From Candidatus Methylomirabilis sp. (GTDB lineage: Bacteria; Methylomirabilota; Methylomirabilia; Methylomirabilales; Methylomirabilaceae), in contig NSJM01000009.1 of NCBI GenBank assembly GCA_002634395.1, forward strand, positions 1 through 55,438: DNA of 55,438 nt. The letters are read 5' to 3'. Under the pieces are notes generated by a model, which was given only the letters and a program-made list of their open reading frames with translations, was not told the origin of the DNA and did no database searches. Position numbers and translations under genes: made by a program. Shown here in pieces: positions 34,364 through 42,462 of the stretch (positions within the stretch are counted from its first letter, which is position 1; every line of letters begins with the position of its first letter).

Positions 34364-36091
34364 ATGGATAGGTTGCGAGTAGTCTTGAGGCTAATCCTGG
34401 AGCCCGTCGGCCTGTTGCCTGCGGCGCGGCTGTTACGGCGCGTGATTTTGGCTGTGATCAAGCCGGAGGTTCGACGGCAGGAACTTGAGCGCTTACGCCG
34501 TGAACGCGCGCGCCGGAAGCGCTTCCTGCAATTCAAGCGACAGTATGAAGATATACTCCAGCATAGCTTGATCAGTGGGGGCAATGGGCACAAGCGGGTA
34601 TTAATTATTGGCGCCATCCGCCTGCTGGAGATAGAGTTGGGTCTCATTAAAGCCTTGGAACTGGCTGGTTTTAAACCGGTCGTGTTGATCCTGGGTAATT
34701 CGCGAGTTCTCAAGCGGTATTACAACTTGACAGGAGTCAGAGAGTTTCACTTCTGGAGCGAGTATATCCCCTCCTCTCGTTTTTTTTCCGCCGCCAAGGC
34801 AGTTGTAGACCAGCGTCGATCTCTCGAAGAGCTTCTTACATTTGAGTATGCAGGAGCTCACGTTGGGAGGATTGCTGCCTCAACAACGCTGCGACTTCTT
34901 CGGTTGGGATCGCTAGATCTCACATTGGATGGTGTTCGCCACACGGTCGCTGAGCAAGTTGCTTTAGGAATGGCATCCGCAATAGCGGCTCAAAATGTCC
35001 TTAGGAGAATTCAACCAAGGTTAGCATTGTCTATAGAAACGGGATATACGGGGAAAGGGGAACTGTTTGATAACTGTCTGGCGAACGGCGTTGATGTTAT
35101 AAGGTGGCATCCCGCTCACAAAAGCAACACGCTTATGCTCAAGCGCTATACGCTCGAGAACAGCTATGACCATCCTCACTCGCTGTCGTCGCAGTCATGG
35201 CGGTCAGTTCGTGCTATGGAATGGACAGATGCTCACCGTGAACAACTTCAAAGGGAACTCTATGTCGGCTACGCCAGTGGTGATTGGTACGGCGAAAATG
35301 GGACCCAGTTTAATAAACGCCTTATGGACGCCGACGAAGTACAGAAGCGATTTGGTCTTGATCCGGGGAAGAAAACCGTTTTTTTATTTCCCCATATTTT
35401 TTGGGACGCCTCGTTCTCGTGGGGAGACGACCTCTTCGGCAATTATGAAGAGTGGTTCATCAAAACCGTGCAGGCGGCCTGTGCGAATGACCGGGTCAAC
35501 TGGGTTATCAAGATCCACCCCGCCCATGCCGGCAAAGGAGGAAAGAACGGCTGTCATGGAGAGCCTGCTGAAGTTATGACGCTTCGCGCACATATCGGTG
35601 AACTTCCCCCCCATATAGTTCTGATTCCGGCTGACAGCGACATTTGCACGTACTCGTTATTCGATCTGATGGATTACTGTGTGACCGTACGGGGAACGAT
35701 CGGCATTGAGGCGGCTGTTCGTGGGATTCCCGTTCTCACAGCCGGTACAGGGCGGTATGATCATAAGGGTTTTACCGTCGATTCAGAGACCCGCGAGGAA
35801 TATCTGGAGAGAATTGCTCATATTCAGGACATCCCGCCACTTTCGCCGACGCAGCGGGAGCTGGCGGAGCGGTACGCCTACGGTCTCTTTCTACTGCGGC
35901 CGCTGCCCCTGACATCAATGACCTTAGAGTTTGGGAGAGACAATGATCCGGACAATTACTTTTCGCAGACGCGATTTCATATAAGGACCAAAGAGGAGTG
36001 GCAGACGGCTTCTGACCTTGGAGCATTTGTAGAATGGGTGACCCATTCCCATGATGAGGATTTCATGGATATTTCCTGCCTAGAGAAATGA
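34364..36091 (+). CDS. Capsule-polysaccharide-synthesis-like protein
   Basis: A 575-residue protein. After a basic helical N-terminus (Arg-rich, residues 20-60), a GT-B-like body follows. The conserved late segments are VNWVIKIHPAHAGKGG, DSDICTYSLFDLMDYCVTVRGTIGIEAAVRGIPVL and YDHKGFTVDSETREEYLERI, the layout (HPA...S.y.l...d.vvt..gtig.Eaa..GkPvi) of capsule synthesis proteins in the KpsS/LipB-like group. It begins seven bases after the previous stop. The paralogue at 45777 has the same blocks. Probably a cytoplasmic glycosyltransferase acting early on a lipid-linked chain, but the sugar is unknown. Confidence 0.72.
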   Translation: MDRLRVVLRLILEPVGLLPAARLLRRVILAVIKPEVRRQELERLRRERARRKRFLQFKRQYEDILQHSLISGGNGHKRVLIIGAIRLLEIELGLIKALELAGFKPVVLILGNSRVLKRYYNLTGVREFHFWSEYIPSSRFFSAAKAVVDQRRSLEELLTFEYAGAHVGRIAASTTLRLLRLGSLDLTLDGVRHTVAEQVALGMASAIAAQNVLRRIQPRLALSIETGYTGKGELFDNCLANGVDVIRWHPAHKSNTLMLKRYTLENSYDHPHSLSSQSWRSVRAMEWTDAHREQLQRELYVGYASGDWYGENGTQFNKRLMDADEVQKRFGLDPGKKTVFLFPHIFWDASFSWGDDLFGNYEEWFIKTVQAACANDRVNWVIKIHPAHAGKGGKNGCHGEPAEVMTLRAHIGELPPHIVLIPADSDICTYSLFDLMDYCVTVRGTIGIEAAVRGIPVLTAGTGRYDHKGFTVDSETREEYLERIAHIQDIPPLSPTQRELAERYAYGLFLLRPLPLTSMTLEFGRDNDPDNYFSQTRFHIRTKEEWQTASDLGAFVEWVTHSHDEDFMDISCLEK

Positions 36092-36273
36092 TTTGCCGCG
36101 TTATGGGCAGGGAAATACTCAAGAAGCAAAAGAAGGTGAACATAGTCGGAGTTCTGCAAACAGTTGTTATTTCATGGTAATTGTCGTTACAGTCAGGGTG
36201 AATGTGGTCAACATGGTCGATGCAATATTCATAAATACAGTATATTAACTATTTTTGTTGATAATGTGACTCT

Positions 36274-37293
36274 TTGATAACAATTACAAAGAAATTGGGC
36301 TATCTTTATTCAAAACCGAATCAATTAGTTCAAGCTTATAGAGATAATCGACAAATTAAACAAGCGAGTAAACAGTTTGTAGATTTGCCTGAGCTACACA
36401 ATCCCTTTTTTATGATAGGAGTTACAGGAGCATTGCATATTATGGAATTATCCTTAAGATATGTACCAACTAATGTTGAGCTGGTTTTAGTTTTAAACGG
36501 GATGGAAAAGTGGGAGCAAGAATGGGCAAAACAGCATTTCACTACAAAAGCAGTAATCATAATCGATAGTAATCAGGCCCTTGCTCATGGCAAGGTCCTC
36601 GATATGTTATTTGATTGTTATTCCAAACCATTTGGCATTTTGGATTATGATTGCTTTGTTTTTAACCCCACATGTTTTACAAAAATTCAATCTATATCTT
36701 CTCCGTTTTTATTAAATGCTCTTTTTGAAAGTAAGAAATTAAACCTAAGAATTCCACAGACCTATTTTTTATTCTTTAACTCACCTATTATTAACTTACT
36801 GAAAAGTAAATATCACATAAACTCCCAAATAATAGATTTTCAGTCGAAGTTATCATCAAAAGTAGTGCATCAATTAGCAAAGATTGGAATTGATAAGGAC
36901 CACTATCCAGAACCTCACAAGACTTATTTTGATGTATTAAGGTTATTAATTTGTATGGGGTACTCGGAAGGGTTTGTGTGTAATTTTTTGGATGAATTTC
37001 CAACCGGCCCTATTCCAGATTCTGCAGCATTTCATGTTGGGGGTGTAGCTAATCCAAGATATTTTGAGAGTTGGTATAGCATGAGAGGCACCTATTTTTG
37101 GCGCCGGGCTCTAGAAGAAAATGAGCATCAAGAACTAAAACGGAATTATCAGGAAAAATTTGGCTTTAAAAAAGCAGATGAGGTATATGAAAATTCTCCA
37201 GACTGGAAAGAAAAAACTGGTCAACAATTCTTTGATTTTATCGAGAGTTTAGTTCTTCAAAAATCACCACCTTTCAATTATTCTGGCCGATAA
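36274..37293 (+). CDS. A+T-rich glycosyltransferase-like protein, probably imported
   Basis: A 339-residue protein from a stretch whose codons end mostly in A or T, unlike the G+C-rich genes on both sides. FGILDYDCFVFNPTCF contains a DYD-type motif following a hydrophobic strand, the usual metal site of GT-A enzymes, and VELVLVLNGMEKWEQEW precedes it. RGTYFWRRALEENEHQEL near the C-terminus is not recognised. It starts with TTG; no strong ribosome site was seen. Composition and lack of overlap with neighbours suggest recent horizontal transfer together with the methyltransferase that follows. Confidence 0.55.
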   Translation: MITITKKLGYLYSKPNQLVQAYRDNRQIKQASKQFVDLPELHNPFFMIGVTGALHIMELSLRYVPTNVELVLVLNGMEKWEQEWAKQHFTTKAVIIIDSNQALAHGKVLDMLFDCYSKPFGILDYDCFVFNPTCFTKIQSISSPFLLNALFESKKLNLRIPQTYFLFFNSPIINLLKSKYHINSQIIDFQSKLSSKVVHQLAKIGIDKDHYPEPHKTYFDVLRLLICMGYSEGFVCNFLDEFPTGPIPDSAAFHVGGVANPRYFESWYSMRGTYFWRRALEENEHQELKRNYQEKFGFKKADEVYENSPDWKEKTGQQFFDFIESLVLQKSPPFNYSGR

Positions 37294-37426
37294 GATCGAT
37301 CTGGAATTGGATCAGTACCCGCTCCGGCGCCAAAGTTGGGAGTTTAAGATGGCCATTCATCATGAAACTGTTCATCTGAATCTTCGAGTTGCATAGTAAA
37401 TTGATTATTAATATGGAGAGAAAGAT

Positions 37427-38215
37427 ATGGACAAATCATTCGAACGATTAAACACCTTGGCGAAAATCATTTCTGCTTCTAAATATCTTGAAATTGGGGT
37501 AGGCAAAGGTTACACCTTTACCCAGGTAGATGTACCCTACAAAGTAGCTGTTGACCCTAAGTTCCGATTTAATATCAATGATCATGCTAATCAACAAACA
37601 ATATTTCACGAAGTAACGAGTGATTTCTTTTTTTCCACACTTGCTTCAGAGCATGGTGAATTTGATCTGATTTTCCTCGATGGCCTCCATACCTTTGAGC
37701 AAACCTTCAGAGACTTTTGTGCCTCTCTTAGATACTCGCATGCTAATACAATTTGGCTGATTGACGATACACATCCAAGCAGCTTGCTCGCTGCCAACCC
37801 AAATCTTCGAGTTACCAACCTGTTACGCAGGCTCTTTCGAATTAAGGATAACCGCTGGATGGGCGATGTGTTTAAGGTTATTTTCACAATCCACGACTTC
37901 TTTCCCCAATATAATTACCTAACATTTCCTAATCATATTCAGACAGTTGCTTGGTTGGAGACTCGCAAGAACTTCGCTCCCACATGGAATTCCCTTGAGA
38001 AAATAAGCCGCTTTGGGTATCGAAGCTTCCTGAAATTTAGAGATTCTCACATATCATTTACGGAAGGTCCTAAAATCTTTGAGTCTGTGAAGATGAGTAT
38101 GAGTAGAAGGTCGGGGCGATTATCAGGTTATATGGCAGAAAGAAGAAGGGCGAGCTATGAAGACAATCCATCTGAGGTGCTCCCCATCGTCAAGACAAAA
38201 ATACGGGTTGGTTAA
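37427..38215 (+). CDS. Class I SAM-dependent methyltransferase, 3' end fused to IS3 sequence
   Basis: A 262-residue protein with the class I Rossmann core: KYLEIGVGKGYTF (SAM-binding motif I), VDPKF (acidic motif), DLIFLDGLHTFEQTFRDF (motif with LDG and His) and IWLIDDTHPSS. This is the pattern of methyltransferase-24-like proteins seen in glycan loci. GGAGAG lies before the ATG. The final ~13 residues are encoded from 38178 onward, inside the left terminus of the IS3 element, so the natural C-terminus was replaced. The catalytic core is complete. A+T-rich like the gene before it. It may methylate a sugar. Confidence 0.75.
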   Translation: MDKSFERLNTLAKIISASKYLEIGVGKGYTFTQVDVPYKVAVDPKFRFNINDHANQQTIFHEVTSDFFFSTLASEHGEFDLIFLDGLHTFEQTFRDFCASLRYSHANTIWLIDDTHPSSLLAANPNLRVTNLLRRLFRIKDNRWMGDVFKVIFTIHDFFPQYNYLTFPNHIQTVAWLETRKNFAPTWNSLEKISRFGYRSFLKFRDSHISFTEGPKIFESVKMSMSRRSGRLSGYMAERRRASYEDNPSEVLPIVKTKIRVG

Positions 38216-39107
38216 GGTGGAGATAGAAGGGCTGAGCCGGAGTGGTAAGCCGCGTCTTCCCGAGGTAGACCTCGAGGGAGGTGCGGTAGCCCAATGCCTC
38301 ATGGAGCCGCTCGGTGTTGTAGAACCGGAAGTAGCTCCCCACGCTCTCTTTGGCCTCCCTGACCGTCTGGTAGGCCTTCAGGTACACCTCCTCGTACTTG
38401 ACGGAGCGCCAGAGCCGCTCGACGAAGATGTTGTCGAAAACCCGGCCGCGACCATCGTGGCTGATCAAGACGCCTGCATTCATGAGTCGTTCGGTGAACT
38501 CGGCGCTGGTGAATTGCGCTCCCTGATCGGAGTTGAAGATTATCGGTCTTGCGATCGACAGCGCCCGCTCCAGCGCCGTCAGACAGAATCGGGCCTCCAT
38601 CGACGTGGAGATCTCCCAGGACAAGACGGCGCGGCTGTGCCAGTCCATGATCACCGTCAGGTAGACGAACCCGCCCGTGAGCCTCACGTAGGTGATGTCG
38701 GTACACCAGACCTGGTCGGGGCGCTCGATGCGCAGGTCCCGGAGCCGGTAGGGGGACTTGATCTGCCCAGGCGCAGGCAGACTCAATCGGCGCTTCGGGT
38801 AGAGCGCCTCCAAGCCCATACTGTGCATCAGACGCCGCACCCGCTTGGGATTGACCTCGTGACCCTGCCGGCGCAGCCACGCCGTGATGCGCCGTACCCC
38901 GTAGAAGGGACAGCGGGTGTCGACCTCATCGATCCGCCGCAGGAGGAGTTCCTCCAGCGCGGTGATGGGTCGCGGCTGATAGTAAAACGAGGCCCGGGGC
39001 AGGCCCACCAGCTCGCACTGACGCCCCACAGGGATGCGGTCGTGTCCTGGCTCGATCATCAGTCGTCTCTCACTTACCGAAGCTGTCGCGACTTTTTTTT
39101 CAACCAC
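38190..39107 (-). CDS. IS3-family transposase OrfB (integrase catalytic part)
   Basis: A 305-residue DDE integrase-type transposase. The HTH-like region FYGVRRITAWLRRQGHEVNPKRVRRLM is followed by RPDQVWCTDITYV (first Asp), IIFNSDQGAQFTS (second Asp) and DNIFVERLWRSVKYEEV (Glu), the rve arrangement. OrfB overlaps the end of orfA through an eight-A run (GAAAAAAAAGTC), the classic -1 programmed frameshift site giving the OrfAB fusion. The frame is intact, but the frameshift in orfA should prevent a functional fusion. Confidence 0.9.
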   Translation of the reverse strand: MVEKKVATASVSERRLMIEPGHDRIPVGRQCELVGLPRASFYYQPRPITALEELLLRRIDEVDTRCPFYGVRRITAWLRRQGHEVNPKRVRRLMHSMGLEALYPKRRLSLPAPGQIKSPYRLRDLRIERPDQVWCTDITYVRLTGGFVYLTVIMDWHSRAVLSWEISTSMEARFCLTALERALSIARPIIFNSDQGAQFTSAEFTERLMNAGVLISHDGRGRVFDNIFVERLWRSVKYEEVYLKAYQTVREAKESVGSYFRFYNTERLHEALGYRTSLEVYLGKTRLTTPAQPFYLHLNQPVFLS

Positions 39108-39368
39108 TCCACCTCGACCTTGAGCTGTCCGATCTGCCGGTATAGTTCGGCCTCGTGCTCATCCCGGTTCCTCTCTCCGGCCTTCTTCCTCTCTGAGAAG
39201 ACCACGGGTAGCTCCTTCAACAGCTGCTTTCTCCACTGCCCGATCATTGGCATGCACACCGTAGTCGCTGGCAAGCTGTGCAAGCGTGCGCTCTTCCTTG
39301 ATCGCCTCGAGGGCGACCTTGGCCTTGAAGGCCGCGTCGTGACGCTTCCTCATTCCCACGCTCATCAT
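39074..39368 (-). pseudogene. IS3-family OrfA with a frameshift
   Basis: The first part reads [20 protein letters not shown] and [13 protein letters not shown] in one frame; the expected continuation [14 protein letters not shown] and KVEVEWLKKKSRQ lies in another frame, overlapping at GTGCATGCCAATGATCGG. Family proteins read straight through here (GVHPNMIxQWKKQLL), so one base was gained or two lost. The HTH and leucine-zipper-like coiled coil are therefore separated. Its start is also separated from its ribosome site by the inner IS. Confidence 0.8.
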
Positions 39369-39436
39369 ACTGAACTTCCCCCAGTTTCCTGGACACCCAG
39401 AAAAGCTTCAGGGTATCCTGAGGCAGGGGGTGAGTC

Positions 39437-39733
39437 ATGAGTACGATCCGTCGCACGCACACGAGAGCATTCAAGATCGAGGCCGTCCGCCTCATCACGG
39501 AGAAGGGACTCGGCGTAGCCCAGGCTGCCCGGGATCTCGGCATCCACCCGACATTGCTGACGCGCTGGAAGCGGGAGCTGAGTCGGGATGACGCCCACGC
39601 CTTCCCTGGCACGGGACGACTCAAACCGCTGGAGGAGGAAGTGCGCCAGCTTCGACGCGAGAACCTCGTGCTGAAGCAGGAGCGCGAGATTCTAAAAAAA
39701 GCAGCGGCCTTCTTCGCCAAGCAGTCCCGATGA
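39437..39733 (+). CDS. IS3-family transposase OrfA
   Basis: A 98-residue DNA-binding protein. IRRTHTRAFKIEAVRLITEK and VAQAARDLGIHPTLLTRWKR form the HTH_Tnp_1 helix-turn-helix, and EEEVRQLRRENLVLKQEREI is the leucine-zipper coiled coil. A seven-A run (CTAAAAAAAGC near 39690) is a likely -1 frameshift site for making OrfAB. The stop overlaps the OrfB start as ATGA. Confidence 0.92.
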   Translation: MSTIRRTHTRAFKIEAVRLITEKGLGVAQAARDLGIHPTLLTRWKRELSRDDAHAFPGTGRLKPLEEEVRQLRRENLVLKQEREILKKAAAFFAKQSR

Positions 39734-40587
39734 GGTACCGGTTCATCCAGCAGCACCGCGCGCAGTTCCCCGTCGGCCGGATGTGCGCGGTGTTGGCGGT
39801 GTCCCGCAGCGGATACTACGGGTGGCAGAGAAGGCCAGAGAGCATGCGGGATCGGCAGAATCGGCGACTGCTGGTAGAGATCCGGGCAGTGCAACAGACA
39901 ACCCGTGGGGTGTACGGCAGCCCGCGCGTGCACGCGGAATTGCGGGCCCGCGGACACCGCTGCGGCCGACACCGGGTGGCCCGGCTGATGCGGCAGGAGG
40001 GGATCGCGGCGCGGCAGCGGCGAGCCTTCAAGCGGACAACGAACTCGGCGCACCGGCTGCCGGTGGCCCCGAATCTTTTGCAGCGGCGCTTCCAGGCAAG
40101 CCGGCCGAACGAGACGTGGGTGGCGGACATCACCTTTATCCCTACAGGAGAGGGCTGGGTGTACCTGGCGTTGCTCGTCGATGTGTTCTCGCGGATGATC
40201 GTGGGCTGGGTCCTCCGCGACCGGCTGACGAGGCGGCTCGTCGTCGAGGCGTTGGACATGGCCCTGGGACGGCGTCGCCCGCCGCAGGCGCTTCTCCACC
40301 ACTCGGACCGTGGCAGCCAGTATGCGAGCCGAGAGTACCAGGCGCGGCTGTCCCGGCACGGCATCCGGGCCAGCATGAGTCGGCCAGGGAACTGTTGGGA
40401 CAACGCCCTGATGGAGAGTGTGTTCGGGCGGATCAAGAGCGAACTGGTGCACCTGACCGACTTCGCCACGCGGGCGCAGGCCAGCGCAGAGGTCTTCGAC
40501 TACATCGAGGTGTTCTACAACCGTCAACGGCGGCACTCCTCGCTGGGCTATCTGAGCCCAGCCGCGTTCGAGTCTTCCGTTGCTTAA
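39730..40587 (+). CDS. IS3-family transposase OrfB
   Basis: A 285-residue rve integrase. The N-terminal HTH_21 part is GVYGSPRVHAELRARGHRCG, then NETWVADITFIPT (first Asp), LLHHSDRGSQYASREY (second Asp) and CWDNALMESVFGRIKSEL (Glu); NRQRRHSSLGYLSP is the usual C-terminal signature. All catalytic acids are present. Confidence 0.94.
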   Translation: MRYRFIQQHRAQFPVGRMCAVLAVSRSGYYGWQRRPESMRDRQNRRLLVEIRAVQQTTRGVYGSPRVHAELRARGHRCGRHRVARLMRQEGIAARQRRAFKRTTNSAHRLPVAPNLLQRRFQASRPNETWVADITFIPTGEGWVYLALLVDVFSRMIVGWVLRDRLTRRLVVEALDMALGRRRPPQALLHHSDRGSQYASREYQARLSRHGIRASMSRPGNCWDNALMESVFGRIKSELVHLTDFATRAQASAEVFDYIEVFYNRQRRHSSLGYLSPAAFESSVA

Positions 40588-40774
40588 CTCGGTGTCCGCG
40601 CTACCGGGGGAAGATCAATACCTCCTTGTTCACAGCCCGCTCAGCCTCTTGTTCCACCTTATTGCCCTGTCTAGGGTTTGGGGAGCATTATAATGACATG
40701 ATTACTATTTGTATATTGCGGCGGACCCCGACTTTTGAAGTTGAAGCCGCTAAGTCTCAAAGAGGTTGTATTGC

Positions 40775-41956
40775 ATGAAGCCAGCTAAAGTTCTGCCAAA
40801 GAGCTTCTTGCTCGATACTCAGAACCTCGACATCTCCGTCTATGAAAAGGTGATCGAAGAGTATGTACACCGCTTCTCGCGGCGTAAAGGAGTGCTATGG
40901 ATAGGCCGGTTCGGAGCTGTTACAACACCTGGCGCATCCGATATAGACCTTATCCTTGTGTGCGAAGACGAGTGGTGCAGGGTTCTCGCGCTTGACTCAG
41001 ATGAGTTTGTGACGCAATCGCCTCTGCACCGATATTTGTTTATCCACGAAGTGTATGTGGTTCCACATAGTGGTGTGAAATATCTATCGTATTTTCATTC
41101 GCTTAACAATCTTCAGTCCCTGTGGGGCGACACTACGATATTGAACGAATGCGAACAACCGGATAATACGATACGCCTCCTTCGAGCGGTGTTATGGGCC
41201 ACTAGCGACTGGAGCAAGACGCTACAATTGTGTCAACAGGATTTCGTCAGCCTAAGGTCATTACTCATACGTTCAAAGTCTTTAGTAACAGCGGCTATTC
41301 ACAACTATCGCCTTATAGGGAATGAGGCATCTGTTGAGGCTGCAACTCATCGGATCGAGCAAGAGAGACAACGGATACTTCGTGCCGACCCAAGCGAGCA
41401 AGGCGATTTGGCAAGAGCGTCATTCTGGGGGGCTGTCCGGACGTTGGCACAATCAGATTGGGCTCTGAGGACTTGGATGATCCAGGAAGGCTTGTCGGAT
41501 GGACGTGGTGAGGAGCGGAAGAAGATCCGGTTATCCGACAACCAGGTGATTATCTTTGATGACTCGCATGGGTCAAGTTATGAGAATCTTCATCAACACG
41601 TCCTTGGGACGCATATTACATACCTGCCGTTTTTCTACTATGCGATAGGATTGCTCGCTGCTCAGCCCATTCTTTCCCTCGAACCCGGGCTGTCTAGGTT
41701 ATGGGATGTGCGGGGGGCAGCGCGCTGTGATAACGTAAAGCTGAAGCGCGCGGGTGACAATTGGAATCACGCCTTTTTGGAGAATGTGAAAGAGTTCCGG
41801 AGGGCAGGGATCTTCCCCCTTGCCTTGCACGTCTATCCGTTCAATGTGAAGAGGGTTGATTCAATGCTGAGAATGAGAAGAGTTCTGAAACACGTATTGC
41901 CGTCAGGCGTCAGGCGCTGGCTTGGAGCGCGGTTATACTCCCAAAGAACAACGTAG
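40775..41956 (+). CDS. Nucleotidyltransferase-fold protein of unknown role
   Basis: A 393-residue protein. WIGRFGAVTTPGASDIDLILV (from about residue 46) resembles the polymerase-beta-type nucleotidyltransferase motif Gx[GS]...SDIDLxL, with Asp-x-Asp for metals. A third acidic residue (EVYVVPH region) may complete the site. The remaining ~300 residues are helical and not recognised. The ATG at 40775 is chosen because AGAGG lies nine bases upstream; a TTG at 40766 is possible. Sitting just after the IS pair and before GT2-like genes, it may add a nucleotidyl or phospho group to a glycan or sugar; this is speculation from position. No close family was recognised. Confidence 0.55.
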   Translation: MKPAKVLPKSFLLDTQNLDISVYEKVIEEYVHRFSRRKGVLWIGRFGAVTTPGASDIDLILVCEDEWCRVLALDSDEFVTQSPLHRYLFIHEVYVVPHSGVKYLSYFHSLNNLQSLWGDTTILNECEQPDNTIRLLRAVLWATSDWSKTLQLCQQDFVSLRSLLIRSKSLVTAAIHNYRLIGNEASVEAATHRIEQERQRILRADPSEQGDLARASFWGAVRTLAQSDWALRTWMIQEGLSDGRGEERKKIRLSDNQVIIFDDSHGSSYENLHQHVLGTHITYLPFFYYAIGLLAAQPILSLEPGLSRLWDVRGAARCDNVKLKRAGDNWNHAFLENVKEFRRAGIFPLALHVYPFNVKRVDSMLRMRRVLKHVLPSGVRRWLGARLYSQRTT

Positions 41957-41957
41957 T

Positions 41958-42462
41958 CGGCTAACGACCCCAATGCAGCCTTTCCGTTGAGACAAGTGGG
42001 GTTCTGATATGACACCATCACGCACACCAGCCCTGTCTCTCATTCTTTGTTCGCGCAACGATCAGTACATGGGCAATTCCCGCTGGCGGCTGCAGACCAC
42101 GCTGAACTATGTTGCGCAACGGGTTCACGAGTTAGATAGAGAGGACGCGGTGGAGGTGTTGGTTGCCGACTGGGGCAGTGAGATTCCACTTCGGGAGGTT
42201 TTGGAGTTGAGTCCCGCTGCCGCCAGGATCGTGTCGTTTATCCTGATCCCGCCGGCGATTGCGCGTGACTTGCAAAAGGACAGTCCATTTCCTGAAGTAC
42301 TTGCCCTGAATGCTGCCGCGAGACGCGCCGGTGGGGAGTACATCGGGCGGATAGATCAGGATACGCTTATAGGCAAGCGCTTCTTGCAATATTTCTTTGA
42401 CCTTTATGAAGGCAGGCGGCAACTCGATGTTCCCTTGACGTCAGCGCTGTTGTTTGCAAACC
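41958..42462 (+). repeat. Direct repeat, first copy (5' half of the GT2-like gene)
   Basis: From CGGCTAACGACC through the short upstream spacer into the gene up to TTTGCAAA, this is nearly identical to 43175-43678. The shared part includes the ribosome-site region (GTGGGG) and about the first 150 codons. It marks a tandem duplication of about 1217 bases. Confidence 0.85.

Larger units (their letters stand above)
39371..40617 (+). mobile_element. IS3-family element (inner) with 4-bp target duplication
   Basis: A 1247-bp element. The left end TGAACTTCCCCCAGTTTCCT and the right end, read inward, TGATCTTCCCCCGGTAGCGC match in most positions and both end the repeat with GGACAC. ATAC precedes the left end and follows the right end, a 4-base duplication. 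Both reading frames (orfA, orfB) are intact and on the plus strand, opposite to the outer element, so this copy looks younger and potentially active. Confidence 0.88.
38178..40687 (-). mobile_element. IS3-family element (outer), interrupted by a second IS3-family element
   Basis: The left terminus TGCTCCCCATCGTCAAGACA (38178-38197) matches the right terminus, read inward, TGCTCCCCAAACCCTAGACA (40668-40687). Both orfs read on the minus strand. Positions 39371-40617 are a second IS that, with a 4-base duplication ATAC, splits the outer element three bases before its orfA start. Removing the inner element rejoins AAGGAGGT to the ATGATG start of orfA, proving the nesting. No target duplication was found around the outer element (agg / tta), so its ends may have been altered. 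Confidence 0.8.

Noticed and set aside
38157-40536. 427- and 430-codon frames opposite the IS3 transposases
   Set aside because: Shadows of the catalytic frames; no motif and no ribosome site.
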